64,000 nt of DNA from Cytophagaceae bacterium (lineage in GTDB: Bacteria; Bacteroidota; Bacteroidia; Cytophagales; Flexibacteraceae), in NCBI GenBank assembly GCA_027490155.1, contig JAIXYP010000067.1, forward strand, positions 1 to 64,000. Reading direction: 5' to 3'. The position numbers and the translations under genes are program-made. Below are positions 19,931-28,099 of the stretch, piece after piece; position 1 is the first letter of the stretch; every line of letters starts with the position of its first letter. The notes below the pieces were generated by a model that saw only the letters and a list, made by a program, of their open reading frames with translations, did no database searches and was not told the origin of the DNA.

Positions 19931-22900
19931 ATGCCTGAAGCTGCATTTCCGGACCAAAATGGCCCCGTCTCCGCCTCTGGCGCCACGCACATAGCCCCTT
20001 TGTTGGCTCAGCTTCGTGGCTACAAACAAAAATATTACCTCAACTACCTCATCCGAGGGGTCTTGCTGGCACTTGCCCTGCTCTTGTCAGCTTTTCTTGC
20101 CGTTAATGCGCTTGAGTTCTGGGGTCAGTTCGATCCCTCCGTCCGGACTGTATTGGTTTATGCCTACCTGACCCTGTTGGTCATCGTGGTTAGTTGGCAA
20201 GTAGGGGTGCCCGCGCTGAACCTAATGCGGCTAGATGCCGTCCTGAGCAATGATGAAGCCGCACGGCAGATCGGGCGTCACTTCCCACAAGTGCAGGATA
20301 AGTTGGTGAACACCTTGCAGCTGGCTAGCATCTCAGCCACCGAGGGCAGCCTATTGGAGGCCAGCATCCGCCAGAAAACCAATGAGTTGCGGGTGATACC
20401 ATTTGTCAAGGCGATTGACCTAAGCAAAAACCGCCGATACCTCCGCTACGTGCTGCCACCTGTAGCCTTGGCCATGGTCTTGGGCATCTTTATCCCCCAA
20501 TTCTTCACCGAGGGTACAACCCGACTGGTTAATTATCAGCTGGCCTATTTGCCCAAAGCACCCTTTAGCTTTAACCTGCTAACTGAAAACCTAACAGCCT
20601 ACCGAGGGGAGGATTTCAGCATCAAACTCAACCTTGAGGGACAAACGCTGCCAGAACAAGTCTATGTATCCATCGGTGGTCGGCCACAGAAGATGGACCT
20701 AGTCGATGGTCAATATGTATTCGTGATCCGGAACATCCAGCGGCCAACCACTTTTCAGTTTCAGGCCGCAGGTTTTAACAGCCAAGCTTATGATATTGAG
20801 CTTAGAGCCCGTCCATCCTTGGTGAACTTTAGGGCGACGCTGAACTACCCAGCCTACCTCGGACGCCAGACAGAGCAGCTGGACAATGTCGGCAACTTCA
20901 CCCTGCCGGAAGGGACAACGGTCACTTGGTCGTTCAACAGCCAAGATACCGATAGCCTCATCCTCATCACTGGGGCAGATGGCAAACGCCAAGTGGCCAC
21001 AAGATCTGGCAATGAGTTTAGTCTCAGGACGCGGTTTATGCAGTCCAGCAACTATGAGATCGGCCTGCGGAATCAATATGCTCAGAATCAGGAGCCCATT
21101 CGGTACCAGGCAGATGTTATACCTGATCTAGCCCCTACCATCAGCGCTGAGCAATACCAAGACAGCAACCTCTATAACTACCTATTGCTGGGCGGTAACC
21201 TAGGTGATGATTATGGCCTAACTAGGCTAGCACTTCAATACCGCATCGTACGCAAACAGCAAGGAAGCAACAACACTGGGTCGAATTACAAAACCCTACC
21301 CATCCGGATCGCAGCGGGTCAGATCGCCCAACAGTATGTCTATAACTGGGCACTTGATAGCCTCGGCCTAGCCCCTGGGGATGTGATCGACTACTACCTC
21401 CAGGTCTGGGATAATGATGGTGTCCATGGCCCTAAGTCAACACGCACGGCCCAGATGCGCTTTGCCTTGCCAGATGCCCAAGCCATTAGCCAACAACTGG
21501 CGGAGTCTGGTGCCAAGGCCGAAAAACAAATGACCAGCAGTCTGCGCAAAGCCGAAAGCCTGCGCCGTGACCTCCAGAAAGCCGAAGAACGACTTAGGGG
21601 CAAAAACCAGCTTAATTACCAAGACCAAAAAGCGGTTGAGGATCTGCTGAAAAAGCAACAAGAGGTGCGCCAAGAAGTCGAGGCCATGCAGCAGCAATAC
21701 CAACAGCTGGCTGAGCAGCAAAACCGTTTTGAGAAACCTAATGAGGAGCTGGCCAAAAAGCTAGAAGACCTCAAGCAGATCATGGACCAGCTGCTGGACC
21801 CTGAGACCAAACGCCTGTATGACGAGCTCCAACGCCTGTTGCAGGAGAAAACCAAAAGTCCAGAGCAGCTCCAACAAGTACTGGATCAGCTCCAGAAAAA
21901 GGAAAATAACCTCAGCAAGGAGCTAGACCGTACCCTGCAACTCTTCAAACAATTGCAGGTCGATCAGCAGCTAAATAAGGCTGTCGAAAAACTCAATCAA
22001 CTAGCCGAGCGGCAAGAACAACTGGCGGACAAAACCGAAAAACAAGACCCCAAAGCCGGCGATAAAGACGCCAAGGCAGATAAAAAGGGAGACCAGAAAG
22101 GTGATCCTAAAGCGGGTGACAAAGACCAGAAAGGTGATCCTAAAGCGGGTGACAAAGACCAGAAAGGCGATCCTAAAGCAGGGGATAAGGACCAAAAAGG
22201 TGATCCTAAAGCTGGCGATAAGGACCAAAAAGGTGATCCTAAAGCAGGTGATAAAGGCCAAAAAGGTGACGACAAAGCAGGAAATAAAGATCAGAAAGGT
22301 GACGACAGCAAGGACGGTGACCAGCAGAACAAGTCTGATGAAAAGGCTGGCGAAAAAGGATCGGACCCCGAGCAAAACAAACTGAGCGAGGAGCAAAAAG
22401 AGCTTCAGAAGGAGTTTGAGCAAATACAGGATGACATCAAAAAGCTAGAGGAGCTCAACAAGGACCTAGAGCAACCCAACAAGCTGCCGGACAACGCCGA
22501 GCAGCAAAAAGATGTCAAATCCGAGCAAGAGCAGAGCAAACAAAACCTAGCCCAGAAGCAGAACAAAAAGGCAGGCAAAAACCAACGCAAGGCCGCCAAA
22601 AAGATGAAGGAAATGGCAGCGCAAATGGCTGCGGCTGCCGAGGAAGACGAGAAGGAAGAGAACGAGGAAAATGCCGATGACCTCGCCCGCATCTTGGACA
22701 ACCTAATCGCCCTCAGCTTTGACCAAGAAGGCCTCATGAAGGACTTTAGGGCCGTATATCCGTCTGACCCACGGTTTATTCCCCTAGGGCAGAAACAGCT
22801 CAAATTGCGTGACGATGCCAAGATCATTGAGGACTCGTTGACGGCCTTGGCCAAACGTGTCGCCCAGATCTCGACCTTCATCACCCGTGAGCTGGCTGAT

Positions 22901-23617
22901 ATGAAGAACTACATGGACGACGCTACCGTCGCCATCAAACAAAAGCGGCAGGACATAGCTGCAGGCAAACAGCAGTTCGCGATGACGAGCATGAATAACC
23001 TTGCCCTCTTGCTTAGCGATGTCCTGAAGCAAATGCAGGATCAACAGCAGCAGCAACAAAGCGCCGGCAGCAAGGGCAAAAAGAAGAAAAAGCCGAAACC
23101 TGGTCAGGGTAGCAGCCTTAGCCAGCTCCAGAAACAGCTCAACCAGCAGATTCAGCAGCTGCAACAAGGTCAAAAATCAGGCCGCCAGCTTAGCGAACAA
23201 CTAGCCCAGATGGCAGCTCAACAAGAGGCACTACGCAAAGCCCTAGCCGAGCTCGAAAAACAGCAGATGTCCAAAGACAAGGGCAATAAAGGCAATGGTG
23301 GCATCGGCCAGCTGAAGGACCTGATGGAAAAAACCGAGCAAGACTTGGTCAACAAACGACTTACCCCCGAGGTTATCCGCCGCCAAGGCGACATCCTAAC
23401 CCGTCTGCTAGAGGCCGAAAACGCCATGCGCGAGCGTGAACAAGACCCCAAACGCGAAAGCAAATCGGCCCAAGAGATCTTGCGTAACCTGCCGCCTAGC
23501 TTCAGCCAATACCTCAAGCAAAAAGAGCAACAGGTCGAGCTATTGAAGACCTTGCCGCCCAATTTGACTCCTTTCTATAAGCAGGAGACAACACGGTATT
23601 TTCAGGGGTTGAAGTAG
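19931..23617 (+). CDS. DUF4175-type large coiled-coil membrane protein
   Basis: 1228 residues. Two N-terminal transmembrane helices (about 40-66 and 73-94) and a third near 177-194 are followed by a periplasmic-like beta region (about 200-520). From about residue 525 to the end it is Gln/Glu/Lys-rich coiled coil. Length, topology and the N-terminal motif (SNDEAARQIGRHFPQVQDKLVNTLQL, given here only as a landmark) match the Bacteroidota DUF4175 family, whose role is not established to my knowledge. The coiled coil contains six consecutive 11-residue units (KGDPKAGDKDQ-type, 22097-22294), a charged spacer. A Lys-rich patch (KGKKKKKPKPGQG) lies near residue 1055. No enzymatic motif is seen. The gene is monocistronic as far as can be judged. 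Confidence 0.8.
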   Translation: MPEAAFPDQNGPVSASGATHIAPLLAQLRGYKQKYYLNYLIRGVLLALALLLSAFLAVNALEFWGQFDPSVRTVLVYAYLTLLVIVVSWQVGVPALNLMRLDAVLSNDEAARQIGRHFPQVQDKLVNTLQLASISATEGSLLEASIRQKTNELRVIPFVKAIDLSKNRRYLRYVLPPVALAMVLGIFIPQFFTEGTTRLVNYQLAYLPKAPFSFNLLTENLTAYRGEDFSIKLNLEGQTLPEQVYVSIGGRPQKMDLVDGQYVFVIRNIQRPTTFQFQAAGFNSQAYDIELRARPSLVNFRATLNYPAYLGRQTEQLDNVGNFTLPEGTTVTWSFNSQDTDSLILITGADGKRQVATRSGNEFSLRTRFMQSSNYEIGLRNQYAQNQEPIRYQADVIPDLAPTISAEQYQDSNLYNYLLLGGNLGDDYGLTRLALQYRIVRKQQGSNNTGSNYKTLPIRIAAGQIAQQYVYNWALDSLGLAPGDVIDYYLQVWDNDGVHGPKSTRTAQMRFALPDAQAISQQLAESGAKAEKQMTSSLRKAESLRRDLQKAEERLRGKNQLNYQDQKAVEDLLKKQQEVRQEVEAMQQQYQQLAEQQNRFEKPNEELAKKLEDLKQIMDQLLDPETKRLYDELQRLLQEKTKSPEQLQQVLDQLQKKENNLSKELDRTLQLFKQLQVDQQLNKAVEKLNQLAERQEQLADKTEKQDPKAGDKDAKADKKGDQKGDPKAGDKDQKGDPKAGDKDQKGDPKAGDKDQKGDPKAGDKDQKGDPKAGDKGQKGDDKAGNKDQKGDDSKDGDQQNKSDEKAGEKGSDPEQNKLSEEQKELQKEFEQIQDDIKKLEELNKDLEQPNKLPDNAEQQKDVKSEQEQSKQNLAQKQNKKAGKNQRKAAKKMKEMAAQMAAAAEEDEKEENEENADDLARILDNLIALSFDQEGLMKDFRAVYPSDPRFIPLGQKQLKLRDDAKIIEDSLTALAKRVAQISTFITRELADMKNYMDDATVAIKQKRQDIAAGKQQFAMTSMNNLALLLSDVLKQMQDQQQQQQSAGSKGKKKKKPKPGQGSSLSQLQKQLNQQIQQLQQGQKSGRQLSEQLAQMAAQQEALRKALAELEKQQMSKDKGNKGNGGIGQLKDLMEKTEQDLVNKRLTPEVIRRQGDILTRLLEAENAMREREQDPKRESKSAQEILRNLPPSFSQYLKQKEQQVELLKTLPPNLTPFYKQETTRYFQGLK
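22097..22294 (+). repeat. 33-bp tandem repeat (six units) inside the DUF4175 gene
   Basis: Six head-to-tail units encode KGDPKAGDKDQ (units 1-4), KGDPKAGDKGQ (unit 5) and KGDDKAGNKDQ (unit 6). The unit length is a multiple of three, so copy-number change would keep the frame. Synonymous differences between units (gcgggt/gcaggg/gctggc) show that they are not all recent copies. Confidence 0.9.
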
Positions 23618-23736
23618 GTAGGTGATCATGAAGGTTTGCTGGTACCCTTGACGAATCAATGGTTTGCAATCAATTGCAAATGGGTCAACTCGTTTAGTTA
23701 ACCCAATAAACTTACCAGTATCCAAGTTGCCATCAA

Positions 23737-24402
23737 TCAATCCTCATCAGGGAAATTAACCTCCACCAACTCGCTCCAGAACGGGATATTGCGCGGTTGA
23801 TCGGGGACTTCGATGTCTGGAAAAAGGGCTGCACCGAATTCATTAAAGAGATATGAGATTAGATTGCGCCCATAATAGATGATATCCGTTTGGTAAACAG
23901 AGAAAACGGGATTGTTTACCTCATGCGGCTCAGCTGGGATGAACCTATGTCCGTAAATTGGTATCAGTTTTGGTGCAGCTTCAACCTTTTGTTTGGCAAC
24001 TAGGAACATCTCTTCAAGCGTGGACGGTTTTTTGCCCCAAACTTCAAGCCAGAAGTCATTGTGTTCAATGTCAAACTCAATGCCTTCAAGGGGCCAATTC
24101 AACTCTGACTCAATCGCCGCTCGTGCTTCAACTGAGGTCAAAGCAAGGCGCCAATTCGTGAATGACTTTGAGACAGGCAATACCAACTGCAGAAACTCCC
24201 TATAGTCTGGCGGAAAGGTAAAGCCATACATGGCCTCTATTTGCTTGACCTCTTTGTTTGATAGCCCTTTTTCTACCTCTACCTTGGCGGCCTTCATCAG
24301 GTCGATCAGGTACTGATATTGTTTTGGTGGCTTTGGTTTGCCCCAAAGACGGCTCAGCCCATTAAAGAAATCCGCTACCCTGTTGTTTGATTCTGTTGCC
24401 AT
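23737..24402 (-). CDS. SMI1/KNR4 (SUKH) family protein
   Basis: About 221 residues from the ATG at 24402; an in-frame ATG at 24432 would add ten residues. SUKH landmarks are clear: GLSNKEVKQIEAMYGFTFP (given in part), PPDYREFLQLVLPV, LIPIYGHRFIPAEPHE and NPVFSVYQTDIIYYG. SUKH proteins are best known as immunity proteins for polymorphic toxins and as regulators. No toxin gene adjoins it here, so its role is unassigned. It lies on the opposite strand to both neighbours. No signal peptide is present, so it is cytoplasmic. Confidence 0.8.
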   Translation of the reverse strand: MATESNNRVADFFNGLSRLWGKPKPPKQYQYLIDLMKAAKVEVEKGLSNKEVKQIEAMYGFTFPPDYREFLQLVLPVSKSFTNWRLALTSVEARAAIESELNWPLEGIEFDIEHNDFWLEVWGKKPSTLEEMFLVAKQKVEAAPKLIPIYGHRFIPAEPHEVNNPVFSVYQTDIIYYGRNLISYLFNEFGAALFPDIEVPDQPRNIPFWSELVEVNFPDED

Positions 24403-24647
24403 GGTTTTACTGACTAGCTGGTATGGGGCCACATGCGCCCATTAAGGCAATAGTAGGGATTTTTCAGGATTGGTTTATCATTTGGCAAAGCTATCTCGCC
24501 CTTTGTGGTGATTGATGTTTGATCGCGCTCTAGGCTAACACCTCAAGTGCTTTCTTACCATAAGTCAAGGATTTGAGCCTAGATGCCCCGGTAGTTTTGT
24601 ATCAACAAGTTAACCACTTGTTCTCACAACCAACCCCCACCACAAAT

Positions 24648-25313
24648 ATGAACAAGCTCATCTGCCTGCTCCCTATCGCCCTTCTGTTAGCCCTATTGGC
24701 TGGCAAAACCATCGCCCAGACAAGTGCTGATGCGAAACCATCTGCCAACAAGTGGCCCGTCTTTGCTGAGGTCGGCATTGGCTTTGGCCAGACCCTGATG
24801 TTTGGCAACACCCCTGACAACCTCAAAGATGCCTTGGGTGGCGAGTTTACCCCAACGCTGGGCAGCAATGTGATTGCGGGCTTCTTCGTGGCCCCTGACA
24901 ACTGGCATGGCATCGGCCTTGGCGCCCGCATCAAAGGCACTTTTGGCAGCGGCGTCAAGGGCAAAAATGATCAGGATGACTACATCTATAACTACTATAA
25001 CCTTGGCTTCCATGCCAAGTATTACCCCTTCTCGGCAACCTTCAATAGGGGGCTATTCGTCAAAGGAGGGCTAGGTTTTGGCCAGATGACCACCAAAAGA
25101 TCTAATGAAGAGACCAACTCATTTGTGCATCAGTATGCCATTGGCCAGGTTCTGACGGCAAGCACTGGTTATACCCATTGGTTCGGATCGATGGGTCTGA
25201 CATTGGAGGCTGAGTTCGAATACGGAAGCCGCAATGGCACGGTCAATGGCAAAGGCGATGGCGTGTTGTTCCAGTCGGGTCAGTTAGGCGTTAATGCCTT
25301 GGTTACCTTCTGA
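24648..25313 (+). CDS. outer-membrane beta-barrel protein
   Basis: 221 residues from the ATG at 24648, chosen because it starts directly with a signal peptide (MNKLICLLPIALLLALLAGKTIAQ); the frame is open further upstream. The mature part has alternating hydrophobic/polar strands with Gly and aromatic residues (FAEVGIGFGQTLMFG, GIGLGARIKGTFGSG, GLFVKGGLGFGQM, LGVNALVTF) and ends in Phe, as expected of an eight-strand barrel of the OMP_b-brl type. Ligand or function is unknown. It is followed after 41 bases by a co-directional membrane-protein gene, so they may be co-transcribed, although an inverted repeat lies between them. Confidence 0.75.
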   Translation: MNKLICLLPIALLLALLAGKTIAQTSADAKPSANKWPVFAEVGIGFGQTLMFGNTPDNLKDALGGEFTPTLGSNVIAGFFVAPDNWHGIGLGARIKGTFGSGVKGKNDQDDYIYNYYNLGFHAKYYPFSATFNRGLFVKGGLGFGQMTTKRSNEETNSFVHQYAIGQVLTASTGYTHWFGSMGLTLEAEFEYGSRNGTVNGKGDGVLFQSGQLGVNALVTF

Positions 25314-25355
25314 TCAATCAATCATTTCTATCTATTTTAATCAATGATTTGATCA
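25311..25355. repeat. inverted repeat between barrel and membrane-protein genes
   Basis: Arms TGATCAATCAATCATT (25311-25326) and AATGATTTGATCA (25343-25355) pair with a three-base bulge. The repeat runs from the stop codon of the first gene to the A of the next gene's ATG. It could be a weak hairpin or an operator. Confidence 0.4.
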
Positions 25356-26149
25356 TGAAAACGCCCTCCAAATCCCTTCTACTGACAGCTGGCCTATTGG
25401 TCCTGGCCGAAGTATTGCTGCAGTTATTGGCTTTTAACGGATTGGCTGCCGTGTTTGAGTTCCCCGACGTGTTGCGCCTACCCGCTGCGGAAGTTATCCC
25501 TCGGTTTTTGGCGCAAGAGTCCACCATTGTCACTTGTTATTATCTATTCCTATGGTCATCCTTGCTCTACATTCCGCTGAGCTATTGGCTGGCCCATGCG
25601 CTGGACCAAGATCAGGGACGTCCATCTTTGGCAAGCCAATTGCTAATCGGTACTGGTATTGGCACTGCTATTTTGCAAGTGATTGGGTTTGTCCGCTGGG
25701 TGTTCTGGATGCCCTATTTGGCCCATCAATGGCAGGACAACCCTGCTACCCGACCAATGACCGAATCCCTCTATGAATTGATGAATCGGTATGCGGGTCA
25801 AAGTATTGGTGAGCATCTCGGCTTTATCCTGATGGCCGTCTGGACAGTTGTGCTGGGCTATATCCTGAGCCATCAAACGACAAAATGGGGTCGGGCCTTA
25901 GGTTTTGTTGGCATTACGTTAGGGCTGATGATTATGGTCAGCACAGCAGAGAACTTTGGTGGACCCAAAGCACCCATCTATGGCTTAATTAACCTTATCG
26001 CCAACATCGGATGGTCAGTTTGGGCAGTTGCACTAGGCATTTATTTGATGGTCCATGCACGGCGGCCTGCTAGTCAAATTGCGAATTCAATTGCCAATCC
26101 CACAGCTATTCATCCGGGTTCGCGTCCCGCTCCATCCCCCGCCGTCTGA
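25355..26149 (+). CDS. multi-pass membrane protein, possibly DUF4386-like
   Basis: 264 residues from the ATG at 25355. Six or so hydrophobic helices are visible, including LLLTAGLLVLAEVLLQLLAF, YYLFLWSSLLYIPLSYWL, LGFILMAVWTVVLGYIL and IGWSVWAVALGIYLMV. Size and spacing resemble DUF4386 proteins, but I cannot confirm the family. Its last 44-51 bases overlap the 3' end of the convergent Crp/Fnr gene. Confidence 0.55.
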   Translation: MKTPSKSLLLTAGLLVLAEVLLQLLAFNGLAAVFEFPDVLRLPAAEVIPRFLAQESTIVTCYYLFLWSSLLYIPLSYWLAHALDQDQGRPSLASQLLIGTGIGTAILQVIGFVRWVFWMPYLAHQWQDNPATRPMTESLYELMNRYAGQSIGEHLGFILMAVWTVVLGYILSHQTTKWGRALGFVGITLGLMIMVSTAENFGGPKAPIYGLINLIANIGWSVWAVALGIYLMVHARRPASQIANSIANPTAIHPGSRPAPSPAV

Positions 26150-26699
26150 TTCTGGAAAGGGACTCCGCTGTGATGCCGAGATAGGAGGCGATGTGTTTGA
26201 GGTTCACTCGCTCAAGCACCTTAGGCCGCTCTATGATCAGGTTTTGGTACCGCATCTCGGGGCTTTGGTTGGCAAGGACCTGAGTGCGTTTTTGTAAGCC
26301 TAGGTAAGCTTGCTCGGCCATATAGCGCCCAAACCGTTCAAACTCCGGGAACCGATCATAACAGTCATAGATCACATCCCGACCGAAACGCCAGACCACC
26401 GATGGCTCAAGTGCCTGGATATAAGCCTCAGCAGGCGTTTGGGTTAGGAAACTGCCATAATCCGTCATCCAGGCGCCTTCAAAAAAGAATTGGCTAGTAT
26501 GCTCCTCCCCCTCCAGCACGGTATAAACCCGCAATAAGCCCTCCTCGATGAAGTAGGCCGCATCAGCCACCTCCTGATACCGCAGCAAATGCCCCTTTTT
26601 GGGTAGCACTACCTTTGTGCCGCCAGCCATAAAAGCCTCCATCGCCTCGGCGGTTGGGGCTATTAGGCGTCTGATGCTTGTCTTGGGCGTGTGGGGCAT
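26106..26699 (-). CDS. Crp/Fnr-type transcriptional regulator
   Basis: 197 residues from the ATG at 26699 (an ATG at 26762 would add 21). A cyclic-nucleotide-binding-type beta-roll (FMAGGTKVVLPKKGHLLRYQ, AAYFIEEGLLRVY, SQFFFEGAWMTDYGSFL) leads into a dimer helix and a C-terminal HTH (LKHIASYLGITAESLSRIRR). The Arg/Ser-containing cAMP phosphate loop of true Crp is not evident, as in most Bacteroidota members. It is convergent with and overlaps the membrane-protein gene by 44 bases, so it may regulate or be antisense-coupled to it. Targets are unknown. Confidence 0.85.
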   Translation of the reverse strand: MPHTPKTSIRRLIAPTAEAMEAFMAGGTKVVLPKKGHLLRYQEVADAAYFIEEGLLRVYTVLEGEEHTSQFFFEGAWMTDYGSFLTQTPAEAYIQALEPSVVWRFGRDVIYDCYDRFPEFERFGRYMAEQAYLGLQKRTQVLANQSPEMRYQNLIIERPKVLERVNLKHIASYLGITAESLSRIRRRGMERDANPDE

Positions 26700-26899
26700 G
26701 GGTGGTACAATTGGCTTCAAATTTATTACGTATTTGTGGATGTTGGGTGGGAAAACAATCAATATAGGGCCTAGTCAAACGTTATACCCTTATATGGACC
26801 AGCAACAAAAAGCAAAACCTAGGTAGCTAAGTACCTGTGGACTTTACAATAGGAATCCTGCCCTAAAGTCATCATATTTGGTAAGTAAAGCTATGTGAT

Positions 26900-28024
26900 A
26901 TGAAAACCCTGGTGACCCTTGTTTTTGTTTTTTGTTCGTTGGTGTGCTGGGGGCAGGTGGAGCTTTACCCATCTGTGACATTCAGAGGCCATAAATATGG
27001 TGTGCATGGGGTTGCGATATCTCCTGATGGCAGCAAAATACTGACAATATCTTGGGACAGCATTGCCTTCCTTTGGGACAATAAAGGCAATAAGCTCGCA
27101 AGCCTCAAAGGTCACATGAGTAGGTTGAGGACAGGTGTTTTTTCCCCCGACGGAACCAAGATGTTGACATCCTCTTACGATGGTACGGCTCGCCTATGGG
27201 ATCTGAAGGGCAAAAACATCGCCACATTTATAGGGCATTCTCACTGGTTAGAGGGTGCGGTTTTTTCGCCTGACGGCAACAAGGTGCTCACAGCCTCGAA
27301 TGACAATACCGCTCGACTTTGGGACCTGAAAGGTAATAGCCTCGCAACTTTCAGTGGACACAAGGAATATGTAATGTCAGCAGTTTTTTCGCCTGATGGC
27401 TCTAAAATTGTGACCTCATCTTATGACAACACAGCACGGATCTGGGATCTGGAAGGTAAAACGATATCGACGCTAACGGGCCACAAAACTTGGGTACTTA
27501 CGGCTGCTTTTCCTCCCCAAGGTGACAAGATCTTGACTACCTCATGGGACAGCACAGCACGACTTTGGGATCTGCAAGGCAACACGATTGCAACTTTCAG
27601 CGGCGGAAAAGGCAGGGCATATCGTTCTCTTTTTTCCCCGGACGGGACCAAGGTATTGTTAGCCTGCCCTAACAATACTGCCCGCCTTTTTGATTTAGAA
27701 GGCAAGACCCTAGCAACCTTCCGTGGGCATACTACGTGGGTCAACAATGTAACATTCTCGCCAGACGGAACCAAAATAGTGACCTCTGCTGGGGATGGAA
27801 CTGCACGCCTTTGGGATCTACAAGGTAATACCCTCGCCATATTTAGGGGAATGGAATATAATGTCGCTACAGCGGATTTTTTCCCTGACGGTAACAAGGT
27901 TCTGATAAAGGCATCATCAGACTTAACAGCTCGCATCTATGACCTACCTAAAAACCTTGGGGCAAAGGGTGTTGCTAGCACCCCTTTACCAAAGAGGAAC
28001 AAGAGATCACTGAAGAATAAATAG
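26900..28024 (+). CDS. exported WD40-repeat protein
   Basis: 374 residues. A signal peptide (MKTLVTLVFVFCSLVCWGQ) is followed by eight WD40-type units of about 41 residues with the pattern FSPDGxKxLTxSxDxTARLWDLxGxxLAxFxGH, enough for one closed propeller of seven to eight blades. Blades 6 and 8 are degenerate (GG for GH; NNTARLFD, LTARIYD). It ends in a basic tail (KRNKRSLKNK). No enzymatic domain is seen; a protein-binding scaffold outside the cytoplasm is inferred. The next gene starts with an almost identical signal peptide and is a larger paralog. Confidence 0.9.
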   Translation: MKTLVTLVFVFCSLVCWGQVELYPSVTFRGHKYGVHGVAISPDGSKILTISWDSIAFLWDNKGNKLASLKGHMSRLRTGVFSPDGTKMLTSSYDGTARLWDLKGKNIATFIGHSHWLEGAVFSPDGNKVLTASNDNTARLWDLKGNSLATFSGHKEYVMSAVFSPDGSKIVTSSYDNTARIWDLEGKTISTLTGHKTWVLTAAFPPQGDKILTTSWDSTARLWDLQGNTIATFSGGKGRAYRSLFSPDGTKVLLACPNNTARLFDLEGKTLATFRGHTTWVNNVTFSPDGTKIVTSAGDGTARLWDLQGNTLAIFRGMEYNVATADFFPDGNKVLIKASSDLTARIYDLPKNLGAKGVASTPLPKRNKRSLKNK

Positions 28025-28099
28025 TAGTGTGGATGAACTCCAAACTAAATTCCCGACAAGTCACCATACCCACATCTTTGACAAGAAAATCTCCGAGAT

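Noticed and set aside
22001-22423. Open frames on both strands across the 33-bp repeat
   Set aside because: They are shadows of the tandem repeat in the DUF4175 gene; repeats whose unit length is divisible by three keep all frames open.
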